Assembly (NCBI RefSeq): GCF_023566315.1
Contig: NZ_JAKNSU010000001.1
Source of the DNA: Edwardiiplasma whartonense
GTDB taxonomy: Bacteria > Bacillota_I > Bacilli_A > Mycoplasmatales > Mycoplasmataceae
Direction: 5' to 3' (one strand)
Length of the DNA: 64,000 nucleotides
In this document: piece after piece, positions 43,521 to 55,035 of the stretch
How the letters are laid out: every line of letters starts with the position of its first letter
Numbering within the stretch: the first letter of the stretch is position 1
Position numbers and translations under genes: made by a program
The notes under the pieces: generated by a model
Databases searched by the model: none
Told to the model about the DNA's origin: nothing
The model's input: the letters and a program-made list of their open reading frames with translations, nothing else

Positions 43521-43654
43521 AACATTTATAAGAAAAAACTATCAACTTTCAACCACTGATATTTTTTCCTAACCTTTCATTCCTATTTTAGTTTTTTTAG
43601 GCACAGCACGTACCAAAGAGTTAACTTCTGCTAACTAACTCGCCTAAGATTATA
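43521..43654 (-). promoter_or_regulatory. Promoter and leader of the eda-alsS-budA operon
   Basis: TATAAT (complement of 43649-43654) starts a leader of about 120 bases. It can form two small hairpins: GAGTTA/TAACTC and GGTAC/GTGCC. No known riboswitch recognised. The rest of the gap to 43697 holds nothing else I can see. Confidence 0.4.
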
Positions 43655-43697
43655 TAGTAAACTAAGGAAATTTTAAAGAATAATCAGATCAAGGTTT

Positions 43698-44513
43698 TTA
43701 GTTAGCAAAAGCAAAGAAATTACTAATCAAAACTTCTTTTAAAACCTCAAAATTTTCATGTCTTTGTCCATCGATTACAACAGAATTGGAAAAGGTTTCA
43801 TTGTTTTTCCAATCAAGAACAACAAAATAAGAATAGTTCTCACTATTTTGTTCAATTCCTAGTAAGAATGAACTAAAACTTTTTAAATAATTAATATAAA
43901 TTTTTAATAGTTGATATTGATCATGACCGCTTTTGATCTTTCTTTTTAATCTTTTCAACTTTTTTTGATATCTTTTTTGAGTAAAACGAAAGGCGCCATT
44001 TATACTGAATCCAGCAATTTGGTCATTTCGAAAAAATTGACATATTTTTACAGACGAAACATCCAAAGACTGCACATATTCATTTTGATACTTTGTAAAA
44101 ATCTCTAAAGCATGTGTTCTATCATAAACTCCTAATTGAGAAATTTGCTTTTTATTTTTTTTACATAAAACAAAAGAAATGATCGAATATATCAGAATCG
44201 AAACAATAGGAATTGTAATGAAATAAATATTACTTGATTTAACAGCTACTAAAAAATCAAACAAAACTCATCAACCCGATAAAATGATTGCTACAAAAAT
44301 AAAACCATAAATAAGATATAACTTCGTGCATTGCTTCTTGTGAAAATCAAGAATTAAAGGAAATTTATCCTTTAAAATTAGTTGATTTGCAAAAATCTTA
44401 AAACAATTTTCAGAACTTTTAACATGAGTTAATTGGACTGCTAAATATCCAAAAAAAGGGCACGTGACTGTAATTAATAAAAATATTAGAAATTCAAGGA
44501 TAAAAAGAATCAT
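43698..44513 (-). CDS. Hypothetical membrane protein
   Basis: The 271-residue product starts with a hydrophobic helix (FILEFLIFLLITVTCPFFGY), has two more helices near residues 65-125 and a soluble, basic C-terminal half (QKRYQKKLKRLKRKIKSGHD). Three or four Trp codons are TGA. No family recognised. It stands alone between the eda operon and citG. The 240 bases upstream (44514-44753) are A/T-rich and hold only the divergent promoters. Confidence 0.65.
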
Positions 44514-44753
44514 TTAAATCAACACTCCATATTCATAATTATTTAAAAAGTTTTTCCTCATTTTAACTTATTTATTTTTGGTTAACGAAAATTATTGTAA
44601 ACCACCAATTTAACAACTAATAGGGATTAAGGTGAAAAACTAAACTTTTTAAATTCGATAGAAAAATAATTAATTTTAAGTTAATTATTTTGGTGTTATA
44701 AACTGCTTTTTTAAAACCTTATTATAAAATTAAGTCATTAAAAAGGAGCGTAA

Positions 44754-45548
44754 ATGCGAAACAAAAAGGTTTATTACCAAGCAGCATTGAAAGCAATTAA
44801 AAGCGAAATGGAAAGTTATCCAAGTTTAGGACTAGTCAGCAAAATAAACTCTGGATCTCACAAGGATATGGATATCAATGATTTTTATAAAAGTTATGAA
44901 GTTTTCCCCGCTTACTTACAAGCAATTAAAAAGAATTTAAATGAAATCAAAACTTTTCTTGATTTACGTATCATTGGCTTGAAATACGAACAAGCAATGT
45001 TGGAACAAACCAATCAAATTAATACTCATAAAGGTTTAATTTTTGCTTTAGGAATCTTTTATTATTCCCTGTTAAAGAATCGCGATAAAACAAAAATTAT
45101 TCCTGAAATCAAAACTTTTTGTTTTCCTTTAAAAGAAGATTTCAAAGGAAATCTTGATACTAAAGGCTTGGCATTTTATCAACAAGGGATAAATGGCGCT
45201 CGACAAACCGCTTTAAGTGGTTATCAAGTTGTTTTTGATGCTTATGATTTCTATTACCAACTTCTTGTTAACCAACAATTAGCAGAAAACGAAGTTAACT
45301 TTACTTTACTCCTTTATTTCTTGGTTCATATTGAAGATACTACTTTAATTAGCAAGATTGGAATTAGTTCTTATCGTAAAGTTCAAATTCGTGCTTCAAT
45401 TCTTTTAAAAAAACTTCAAACTAACTATCAACAAGCAACTGCTGAAATAGAAACATTTAATAATTGAGCAATTAAAAACAATATTTCTCCAGGAGGAAGC
45501 GCTGATCTCTTAGTTTTGGTTGATTTGCTTATTTTTAGTAACTACTAG
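44754..45548 (+). CDS. citG: Triphosphoribosyl-dephospho-CoA synthase
   Basis: CitG makes the precursor of the citrate lyase prosthetic group from ATP and dephospho-CoA. The 264-residue product has NSGSHKDMDINDFYKS near residue 32, TNQINTHKGLIFALG near 87 (NTHKG) and SPGGSADLL at the end, all typical. AAAAGGAG precedes the ATG. It is the only citrate gene on the plus strand and meets citC tail to tail: both TAG stops lie in one CTAG. Confidence 0.9.
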
Positions 45549-46582
45549 TTATCTTTATAAATTTTGTCCAAACTAGCTTTTAACCTTGGGGTTAAATCTA
45601 ATTCCTTTAAGAATTGAACTGTAGTTAAAGGGGTAATCTTTTCAATCAAGCTTCAATCACCCTTAACTAAAGAAGCACGAACTTCACTAGCACTAATCGG
45701 TTGATGATTAAATTCCACTCGAGGAATAATCACCACTTCGATGTTATTTTTTTCTAAGATTGTGGTTAAAGTTTGGTTATAAACATCAGTGGTATGAGAA
45801 ATAGGTTCACTACCTAAAAAACGCTTTTTCACTTTTAATGGGTCTTTGAAAAGTTTGACAAACAAATTAGCATCCAGTTGAGTTTGAGCTTGAATTACTG
45901 CTTCACTCGACTTGAGAAAGTAACTGGGAAAAACACTTTTAGAAATAATATAAGGACAACCATTCAAGACCTTAACATTAACTAAATCCTGAACTCCTTG
46001 TTCAATCATTACCTTTCGTTCCTGATAAGTAAAAAAACTTAAATTTTCTAACACAGGAATAAGGTAAAGGTTATCAACTTCTTTTGCTGCAGTTTCCACT
46101 AATGCTAAATGACCATTAGTAAACGGGTTAGCATTCATCACAATAACCCCGTTAATCCCTGCTTTAACTTCTCTGGACAAATAAGCTTGATAGTCACGAA
46201 CTTTATCCATTCTTGAAGTCAGAAAAGCAATTTGATCATTTTCAAACAAACTCCCAAATCCCATACTTTGAAATAACTCGTTATATTCTGGTTTGGTAAT
46301 AATAAAAGTTTCATCATATTCGTCGTTGATAATATTTAAATAATAAGTTACTAACTTGTTAGCAAGTTCATAACCACGATATTCCTTATCCACCCCAACA
46401 CACTTAATTAAGTTAAACAACTTCGAACAAGTAGCGATAATCTGGTGATTTTCGTCCTTAATTACTACAGTGTGATCAACATCATCCATTTTTAAACTAA
46501 ATTTTGTTAAAAAATCTTTAACTTCTTGTAATGCTGCGGTATTGTTTAAATCAACCATTTCTAATTGAAAATTATTCATCAT
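45545..46582 (-). CDS. citC: [Citrate (pro-3S)-lyase] ligase
   Basis: CitC acetylates the thiol of the lyase acyl carrier with acetate and ATP, switching the enzyme on. The 345-residue product has an N-terminal GNAT-like part (LIKCVGVDKEYRGYELANKL) and a nucleotidyltransferase part with VIVMNANPFTNGHLALVETA near residue 145 (HxGH-type) and ISASEVRASL near the end. Normal length. It is the last gene of the citrate operon and lies ten bases after citX. Confidence 0.93.
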
Positions 46583-46592
46583 ACTTACCTTT

Positions 46593-47429
46593 CTAACAAT
46601 AAGATTTGTTGCTAAATTTTCTTAGCAATTCATAGCGAAACAAAAATCTTTGTTCAAGAGTTTGGTTTACTTTTTTTAAATTATAACTTTGCTGACTTAA
46701 AATTAAACAAATCTGATCGACCAAATGAATCAAGCTTGCTATTTGTTCAAGATCGTCAAAATCTGGTTTAGCTAAAGCGATTTGCAAAGATTCTAACACT
46801 TGCTTATTAGTTTCTTGATTCTGGTTAAAAAAGTCTTGATAAAAACTAACTTCATCAAGTTCTTGTTCTTCTACAATCATCAGATCATCATTTCAAGAAG
46901 AATCAATTACTAAAAATTGGTCAAGAAAATCTTGTAGTTCCTTTTTAGAATGAACTTGTTTGACTGCACATTCTTTGGCTGGTTGGTTACACAAAAAACA
47001 CTTTCTTACTTGATAATTAAGTTGTTTCCGCCCAACTTTTGTTTTTGACCGCTGATAAACATCAAGGTCAAGCAATTGTCCTTGTACTTTTAAACTTTCT
47101 TCATAATTTAAAAGTAATTGTTTAACCATTCTAGAATCACTTTTTCCATCCAAAAGAAAATAACCAATCACTCCACTTGGATCAGTTCAATTAAACCTTT
47201 GTTCAAGTTTAAATTGTTGTTCTAAAAGTTTGTTAACTTGATAATAATAGTGATGAAAAAACCCTTGACTCTTAGGGGTAGTTTTTGACAAGCCAGGAAT
47301 ATTTAAGGTTAAGGTCACCACAACATAACCCTGTTCTAAACACCGAAACAAAACAAGAGTGCGCAATTCTCGCGCACTCAAAAGGGGAGCATCCATTGTT
47401 AACTTAACAAACAGCATTTCACTATTCAT
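46593..47429 (-). CDS. citX: Holo-citrate lyase synthase with C-terminal extension
   Basis: CitX attaches the triphosphoribosyl-dephospho-CoA group to the acyl carrier CitD. ATG at 47429 overlaps the citF end by eight bases. Residues 1 to about 180 form the CitX domain: LLSARELRTLV, VTLTLNIPGLSKTTP, LLDLDVYQ and KCFLCNQPAKECAVKQVHS, as expected. The frame then runs through a TGA Trp into about 95 further helical residues rich in Gln and Leu that ordinary CitX (about 180) lacks. In some bacteria CitX is fused to CitG, but this tail shows no CitG motif and citG is separate here. Confidence 0.85.
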
Positions 47430-48993
47430 TGTTAACCTTGGTTTTATAGATGACATCATTGATTGAACCATCGCGATATTCTACAACCGCTACTGGATGA
47501 TTATAGTCATACTCAATTAGTTCAGGAGTACCTACAATTTGTTGAGCAAAGTTTTTCATTTCTGCTAAACTCATTAATTTCAAACTAGTCTTACTTAAAA
47601 TTTCAATTAAATCAGTTCTTAACGGATTAATCGCCACTCCTAAATCAGTGACCACGACATCAACACTCTTTCCAGGGGTGATAATAGTTTGGACTTCATC
47701 AACTACACAAGCAAGTCTCCCCCGAATTGATGGCAAAGCGACAATTGCTACTTTTGCTGCTGCAGCCGTATCAGAGTGACCTCCGCTAGCTCCACGAATT
47801 ACTCCATCAGATCCAGTAATTACGTTGACATTAAAGTTAAGGTCAACTTCTAAAGCTGAAAGAATGACAAAATCAAGACGATTAACAAATGGTGAACCAT
47901 TTTGACCATTAGCATACTGAGAAGCAGAAATCACGTGGTGGGTTAACAAGTTTTTGTGGACTGATTGACCAGCCCCAGCATCAAAACTTTGGACATCATA
48001 CAATCCTTGAACCAAACCTTCTTCTAAAAGAGCTACTTGATAACTAGTAATTCCTCCTAAACACCAACCACCTTTGATATTACGTTCTAACATCGCTTTT
48101 TTAATTGGGGTAATTGAAGAAAGTGAAGCTCCTCCAGTTCCCATTTGGATTGAAAACCCGTCTTTAAATTCAGGAAGACTAGTAATTACTGTAGCGATAT
48201 TTTGGGCAATAATTTCTTCTTTGGGTGAAGAAGTTAAACGAATTGCCCCTCCAGCAATTTTAGAAGGATCCCCAATTGAATCGATGACAACTACTCAATC
48301 AACCAAAGATTGAGAAAGAGCAATTTCAGGATTAGGAAATGGGAGTAAAGTATCAGTAATCACAATGGTTTGAGCAGCATATTGCGCATCAGTTAAAGCA
48401 TAACCAATACTTCCAAACGGTGCTTTTCCCAATGACCCGTTAGCATTACCCATTTCATCAGCACTTGAAGCTGCTAAAAAGGCGACATCAATTTTTAAAT
48501 CACCAGCTTCAATTGCTCGAGGTCTTCCTCCATGAGAACGAATGATTGCTGGTTTTTTCAATTTCCCACTAGAAATGTATTCACCAAGTTTATCTCTCAA
48601 CCCACTAGTTTGGACTCCACTAACAATTCCTTCATCCATATAACTAGTTAAAAAATCGTGAGCACCAGTAAAAGAAGAAGCCGCAATCGTTAAATCCTTA
48701 ATTCCCAACTCTTTGATAACTTGCATCACCTGGTTAACAACCATATCTCCCCCACGAAGGTGGTGGTGAAAAGAAATTGTCATGCCATCACTCAACCCTG
48801 AATTTTTAATTGCAGTTTTTAAATCGACAACTTTATCTCGGCGAATCCCGTGTGTTGCTAAAGTTTTTTTAGCGGCACTAACCTGACTAACGTGTTCATG
48901 TTCTGGATCAAAAGCTACTAGAGGGTAGTCCAATCCTTTAATTGAATCAAGTACTTTTTGTGATAAGCGTTTTTCATTAACATACTTACTCAT
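47422..48993 (-). CDS. citF: Citrate lyase alpha subunit
   Basis: The alpha subunit is the citrate:acetyl-ACP transferase of the lyase. ATG at 48993, after GGGGAGA, gives 523 residues; an ATG nine bases earlier sits inside the ribosome site. Contains SFHHHLRGGDMVVNQ, SHGGRPRAIEAGDLKIDVAF, GNANGSLGKAPFGSIGYAL and GTGGASL, all characteristic. It overlaps citE by eight bases and citX by eight. Confidence 0.95.
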
Positions 48994-49900
48994 TGATTTC
49001 ATCTCCCCTCAATAAGTTAAATTCTTTTGCTAAAGCAACAATTTCTTGTTGCTTTTCTACAATTGGTTTATCAACCATCGTTCCTTGGTATAAAAATACT
49101 CCTTGACCTTTTTTTACTGATTCATTAAAGGCATTAACCATTCCCACAGCGTATTTTACTTGGTCAGGAGTAGGACAAACAATGTTGTTAATTAAACGCA
49201 CTTGGTTGGGGTGAATACATGATTTTCCAGAAAAACCTAAACCAAAAGCATACTTGGTTTCTTCAATAAAACCTTGTTCATCAGCAGTATTACCATAAAT
49301 CACATCAAAAACATCAATTTTATGAGCATGAGCAACGTGAATTAGGTGTTGACGACCATACAATAACTCTTGGCGGTTAGGAGCAGTTTTAGTTCCGTGA
49401 ATGTCAACTAAATAGTCAGCTCCACCTAATGCTAATCCTACAACCCGATCTGAGGCTTGACAAATTTCATTAGCATTTAAAATCCCTTTTGCTGATTCAA
49501 TCGCAGCAAAAATTAAAGTTTTATCTGCTTTAAATTGTTGTTCGTACTTTTCTAATAAAGCAACAGTTTGTTGAATATCAGCAGCACTTTCAGTTTTAGG
49601 CAAACGAATCATGTTAACCCCACCTTCAATACAAGCAGCAATATCAAGTTCATATCATGGCGTCTCAATCCCGTTGATTCGGACACAAACCTCAATTCCA
49701 TAAGTATTGTAATCAAGAGTTTTTAACATTTCTCTTAGCATTAAGCGTGAAGAATCTTTCTCACTAAAAGAAATTGCATCTTCTAAATCAAACATCACCG
49801 TGTCTGGATGATAAATTGGTAAATCACGAAAATTAGCTGGTTTGTTTGCTGGAACAAAAAGCATGTGTTTTCTTGGTGTAGTTCTGGTTCAACCTTTCAT
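48986..49900 (-). CDS. citE: Citrate lyase beta subunit
   Basis: The beta subunit cleaves citryl-ACP to acetyl-ACP and oxaloacetate. The 304-residue product starts RKHMLFVPANKPANF and has VMFDLEDAISFSEKDSSR, EVCVRINGIETP, MIRLPKTESAAD and GKSCIHPNQVRLIN, all in family order with the Mg-binding acidic residues. The ATG shares one base with the citD stop (TAATG), a sign of coupling. Confidence 0.96.
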
Positions 49901-50172
49901 TAATTAGTTTCTCCCATCCGTTGAATGGCAGTTAAAACTCGGGCCTTGATTGCTCCTGGCAACGCACCTTGATCATTTAAAATTACCACACCCTGGTCAA
50001 TGTTGTTTTCTTTTAAAGTTTGTCGAACAACTTCTAAAATATTGTTGTGGTATTGTTTATCAAAAGTAGAAGTTAATCTAATATCTAAACCTTGGTTTTC
50101 ACTTGGTTCAAAAGTTACTAAAATATCCCCAGATTCGACACTTCCACTCATCACTTTTTTGGTAATTTTCAT
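49900..50172 (-). CDS. citD: Citrate lyase acyl carrier protein (gamma subunit)
   Basis: CitD carries the prosthetic group that holds acetyl and citryl. The 90-residue length is typical. The modified Ser is in VMSGSVESGDILV near residue 14, and the later ALPGAIKARV is also family-specific. AGAGGAAAT precedes the ATG. It is the first enzyme gene after the transporter, 48 bases downstream. Confidence 0.94.
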   Translation of the reverse strand: MKITKKVMSGSVESGDILVTFEPSENQGLDIRLTSTFDKQYHNNILEVVRQTLKENNIDQGVVILNDQGALPGAIKARVLTAIQRMGETN

Positions 50173-50220
50173 TCTATTTCCTCTTTTCTTCTAACTCAAT
50201 TTTAAAACTTTTTCACAATT

Positions 50221-53200
50221 TTAGGCAAACACCTGTGGGTTTCAACTAGAGAAGAGCACTGAAGCTATGATCAAGACAACACTGCCCCCAATTCTGGTTG
50301 AGATTTGTCCATAAGGCATCAGTTTCATCCGGTTTGATGCTCCTAAAACTCCAATTACTCCAGCTCCCCCCTGAGCTGTCATACAACATCCAGCTGTAAT
50401 TCCTGCCTCAACTGGATAGAACATAAATAATTTCGCTAATAGCATCGGGACTAAAGTAGCACCAAGACAAGTTAACAAGGTAATTAAGAAAGTTTCACCA
50501 GTCAACGCATTAACAAAAGCTTTTAAATCAATGCTGGTAATTCCGATTGCCAACATTACTAATCAAGTAGTTTGTTTTGAAATGAAGGTTTGGATTTTTT
50601 CCATTCCTGCTTTCATATCACGCGGAATAACATTAGTAAAGTTTAAGGCTAAACAAATAATAATCATTCACGCGTAGTTTGGTAAGGTGATATGAATCCG
50701 GTCTTTGGTTAAAATTTGACTCGAAATAATCGTTGAAAGCACATAAATTCCTAAAACCATTACCAGAGCAGCTGCAGTATTACGATCTTTTAGTTGTACC
50801 TTATCTTCAATAATATGAATATTACTTCTTGATAAGTTTCCTCCTCCTGACATTTCTGGTTTTGCTCTTCCTACTCCTGAAAGAATTGCAGCAAATAAAA
50901 TTGAAAAGATGTTAGCAATAACAGTAATTGCAATTGCTTTTGAGTATCAAGCATCTCCTACAGCTTGACCCCAGTTATTACCAATAACTTGACTCATTGG
51001 CACCGCACCAGCACCATTTCCTCCTCCTAGAATTGGGAGAATATAGTTAATGATGGTTTTCTTTGAAGAGAATCCGACCATTAATCCTCCCAGAATTCCA
51101 GTTCCAGCACCAGCCAAAGAACCAATCGCTAGGATAATGATAAATCCTCCCAATGCTTTTAATAAAATTCTTCGGGGAACAACAATCACTGCACAGATTA
51201 AGATAACTGAGATATAAAAGTCTAAGAAACCTTGACTATTAAACCAAGTCTTAATACTTTTATAAACATCACCATCTTTGGGAATAGCATTGAAATAAAC
51301 TAGGAATGCACCAATGAAGAGACAACCCATAACTGCTCCTCCTAGGTATTTATTTCAAATTGGCACCTTACTAAAGATTGTTCCACCAATAATGGCAATT
51401 GTGAACAAAAGAAAGGCTGGGTACATCATATTAACTTCTGCATAGCCAGTAGCCAATACTGCAGCCATTATTCCAAACAAAACAGCATAAACATAAACTG
51501 GCATTCCCCAAATTTTTAAACTAATTCACTCTTTGAAACTTCATTCGCGACAACGAGCATACTTAATTCTGATACTTAATCATCAGTTTTGGAATTTGGT
51601 TTTCTGTCCTTGATAAAGGTCCGTTGTCAGAATTGAAACTGGAGTATAGTTTTTATCAGAACGATTATAAAGATCAACTAGCAATTGGTGAGCAGAGTGA
51701 TGGTTTCATCGGTCTTCTTCAATCAATTTATTAGCTTCTTTTTGGTAATTAGCCTTAAAGTTTTTCTTGTCATACTTACGGTTGACCTTACTAATATTGG
51801 TTTTTGAAGCTTGATCAACATTTGACTTTACTCCATCATCAATATCAATCATTCCTTGGTTTAAATTTTGAGTCAACAAGTCGATTTGGTGTTCATACTT
51901 ACCAATTTGGCTAACTTGGTACTCTTTTAAATCGTTAATGATTGCGTTATTAGTTAATTGTAATTTTCTTAACTCATTATCAGTTAAAGGTGGTTTTACT
52001 AAAAAACGGTCGTGACCCTTTTGAGCTTTAACAATATGAGTACCTTCTAAAATTGCCAGTTTTTTATCATGTTTTTCTCATGCTTGGTCAAGTTTTTTAT
52101 CCAAACTAGCTATTTTTTTCAAAGTACGATTTTGAATCTTTTCAGTTCGAGTTTTAAACTTCGTTTCGATTGCAACTTTTTTCTGGTCAAAACCTTGATA
52201 ATCTCGTTGCTTAGCACTTGTTAATAAAACTTCTTGCTTGGCGTGATAAAACTCAAGATCTTTTTGGTAATCAAAGTTCGCTTTAGCAATTCTTTTAGTA
52301 GTTTGTTCTTCAAGAATTTGACTTTCTTTAATAAACTTAGTATTAATTGATTCCACCAGTTGAGCATAAGTTTCTCTAAATTGAACAAGTTTTTCCTGAT
52401 TAACCTTAATTGCATCATCTCTTCTTTGTTGCGCCTTCATGATCTGGATATCATGATAATTCTGGATTGATGCTAAATTCTTTTGTTTACGGTTGGCAAT
52501 TTTTTTTAACTTTCATTCATTTCCTCGTGCATAAAAACGCACTAGTTTCTCATAACTAGCATCAGCATTCTTAAATCTTTTAGCAGTTTGAGCCTCAATT
52601 TGTTCAATTTCAAGAACATAATCCTGATTAATCTCTGCAACATTATCAACTTCAAGACGATGAAGTTTTTCTTGGTTTACCTTTAGACTACGAAGTCTAT
52701 TTCCATCAAGACGAGCAAAGTTTTGATCATAGTGATTTTTAATCAAAGTCAAACGACTTTCCTTTTGCAGTTCAACTTCTTTTATCTTCAAATCGTGTTT
52801 AGCATTAATCGTGGCTAAAACTGTTGTTAAATCCTTATTTTCCTTTAAATTATTAATTAATTTAGTAGAGGCTTGGTTTAAAAGAGTAACCTTTTCATCT
52901 TGAGAATGGTGAAGTTTTTTCACCTCTAAATCATGATTAAACTTCGCTTGGTCAAGTTTAGCATTAATTTTACTAGTTTTAATTTCTAAAATTTTTGCTT
53001 GGTAGACATCAAAATCAGCTAAACTTTCTTTAGCTTTCAAACGATACTTAGAAAGTTCTACTTGATTCTTTTTCTTTAACAAAGCAATTTGAATTTTTCT
53101 AACTGCTTGATCATACTGGTCTTGCAGTTCTATTTTTTGACTCTTTTGTCAAACATCCATCCGCTTAGTCGTGATTGCGACCTTTCTCTCCCCAATTGCA

Positions 53201-53250
53201 GTGTCTTTAATCTGATGTTCAATCTCTTCAGGAGTTAAGAGTAATTCCAT
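50221..53250 (-). CDS. 2-hydroxycarboxylate (citrate/malate) transporter with giant coiled-coil N terminus
   Basis: The single frame of 1009 residues has no break except TGA Trp codons. Residues from about 575 to the end form a complete 2HCT family carrier of normal size, with the reentrant-loop motif GGGNGAGAVPMSQ near 740 and CCMTAQGGAGVIGV then ISTRIGG near 980, whose Arg binds the substrate in CitS/CitP. Residues 1 to about 570 are highly charged and helical, with coiled-coil character and imperfect 90-residue repeats (KVNQEKL near 190 and 282). I know no 2HCT member with such a domain. It is first in the operon, so citrate is the likely substrate. Confidence 0.85.
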
Positions 53251-53305
53251 TTCTTTAAAGAAACCTCATTTCTATCGATTATTGTTAACTATTCTTTATC
53301 TACTT

Positions 53306-53337
53306 AGAGATTGTATCTCTTTATTGGTAAAAGACAA
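53306..53337 (-). promoter_or_regulatory. Promoter of the citrate operon with operator-like palindrome
   Basis: TTGTCT (complement of 53332-53337), a 16-base spacer and TACAAT (complement of 53310-53315) lie 60 bases before the transporter start. AGAGAT-N3-ATCTCT (53306-53320) overlaps the -10, as a repressor site would. No citrate regulator gene is visible in the window. Confidence 0.55.
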
Positions 53338-53366
53338 TTATTAATTGATCTTTAAAAGTCAATAAT

Positions 53367-54986
53367 TTAATTATTTTCGCTCTTTTTAACAATTGCTTGA
53401 ATGAACCCGTTAAATAAAGGGTTAGGACGGTTAGGACGAGAAGTAAATTCAGGGTGGTACTGAGAAGCAATAAAGAAGGGATGACTAGGAATTTCTACAA
53501 TTTCATAGAGTTGTTTTTCTTCATAAATTCCTGAAAAAATTGCTCCCTTAGCTTCTAAATCGTTTTTATAAAGTTCAGCATTAAATTCATAGCGGTGGCG
53601 GTGACGTTCGTGAGCAACATCACTTTGGTACAACTCGTGGGCTAAGCTACCTGGCTTTAATTGGGTAGGTTGACTTCCTAAACGTAAAGTTCCTCCAAGA
53701 GTTTTTTGATTAACGCCACGAATGTAGTCAAAAACAGGATCAGGAGTCTTTGAATCAAACTCTGTTGAAGTCGCTTGAGGTTTATTCAACCAATCACGAG
53801 TCATACTAATTGTAGCTACTTGCATTCCCAAACAAATTCCCAAATAAGGAATGTTGTGTTCACGAGCATAACTTGATGCTAAAATCATTCCTTCAACACC
53901 CCGAGAACCAAAACCCCCAGGGATTAAAATTCCTTGGGCATTGCCTAAATACTTATCAACATTATCTGCAGATAATACTTCAGCTTGAATTCATTTAATC
54001 AAAACTTGGCGATGGTTTTCATAACCAGCAATTTTTAAAGATTCCACCACTGAAAGATAAGCATCTGGTAAGTCAACATACTTTCCAACTACACTAATAG
54101 TAATTTCACCTTGAACACCATTAATTTTGTCAACAAAGTTATTTCACTCTTTCATTTCCAACTCGTGGGGCGGAGTTAGTTTTAACTGGTCAATGACAAT
54201 TTTATGTAAGTCTTGACTTGCCAATTCTAATGGAACTTTATAAATAGTGTCTGCATTCGTATTTTGAATTACATTGTTTAAAGGAATGTTACAAAATAAG
54301 GAAATCTTCTTTAGTAAATCAACTTCAACAGGTTTATCTGAACGGGTAATAATCACATCTGGTTGAATTCCTAAACTCAATAATTCTTTTACTGAATGTT
54401 GAATTGGTTTAGTTTTGTATTCTTTAGAAGCAGAAAGATAAGGTAACAAACCAACATGTAAAAATAAAACGTTTTCTCTTCCTAATTCCATCCGCACCTG
54501 ACGAATTGCTTCAATGAAGGGTTGAGATTCAATATCACCAACCGTACCTCCGATTTCAGTAATAATGACATCAGCTTGCGAACTTTCACCAGCACGATAA
54601 ATCTTTTGCTTAATTGCATCAGTGATGTGGGGAATGACTTGAACAGTCTTTCCTCCTCAATCACCCTTGCGTTCTTTAGTCAAAACTTCTTCATAGATTT
54701 TTCCCGCACTAGTTGAAGACTGTTTATTTAAATTTGTATCAATAAAACGTTCATAATGACCTAAATCAAGGTCAGTTTCTCCACCATCATCAGTGACATA
54801 AACTTCACCATGTTCAAAAGGACTCATCGTTCCAGGATCAATGTTTAAGTAAGGATCCATTTTTTGCATAAAAATGGTTAAACCAGTATTCTTTAACAAT
54901 CGACCCAAAGAAGACCCAGTAATTCCTTTCCCTAAACCAGAAACCACTCCTCCTGTGATAAAAATAAATTTTGTTCCTTTACCCAT
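53367..54986 (-). CDS. pyrG: CTP synthase
   Basis: The enzyme makes CTP from UTP, ATP and glutamine. The 539-residue product has the N-terminal synthetase FIFITGGVVSGLGKGITGSS, DPYLNIDPGTMSPF, and the glutamine amidotransferase domain with the catalytic Cys in YLGICLGMQV near residue 378 and the His-Glu pair in SQYHPEFTSRP. It follows rpoE, as in many Firmicutes. Confidence 0.97.
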
Positions 54987-55035
54987 TATTTTCTCCTTTA
55001 AATAAAAATAGTCGTTAAAACATAGGTTCTAACAA

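Noticed and set aside
46593..46880. A separate small gene after citX starting at 46880
   Set aside because: The frame is continuous with citX through a TGA Trp and there is no ribosome site before that ATG.
50242..53082. Region read as several separate short genes (coiled-coil proteins and transporter fragments)
   Set aside because: All pieces are in the same frame and the breaks are TGA codons, which are Trp in this organism; one long gene explains them.
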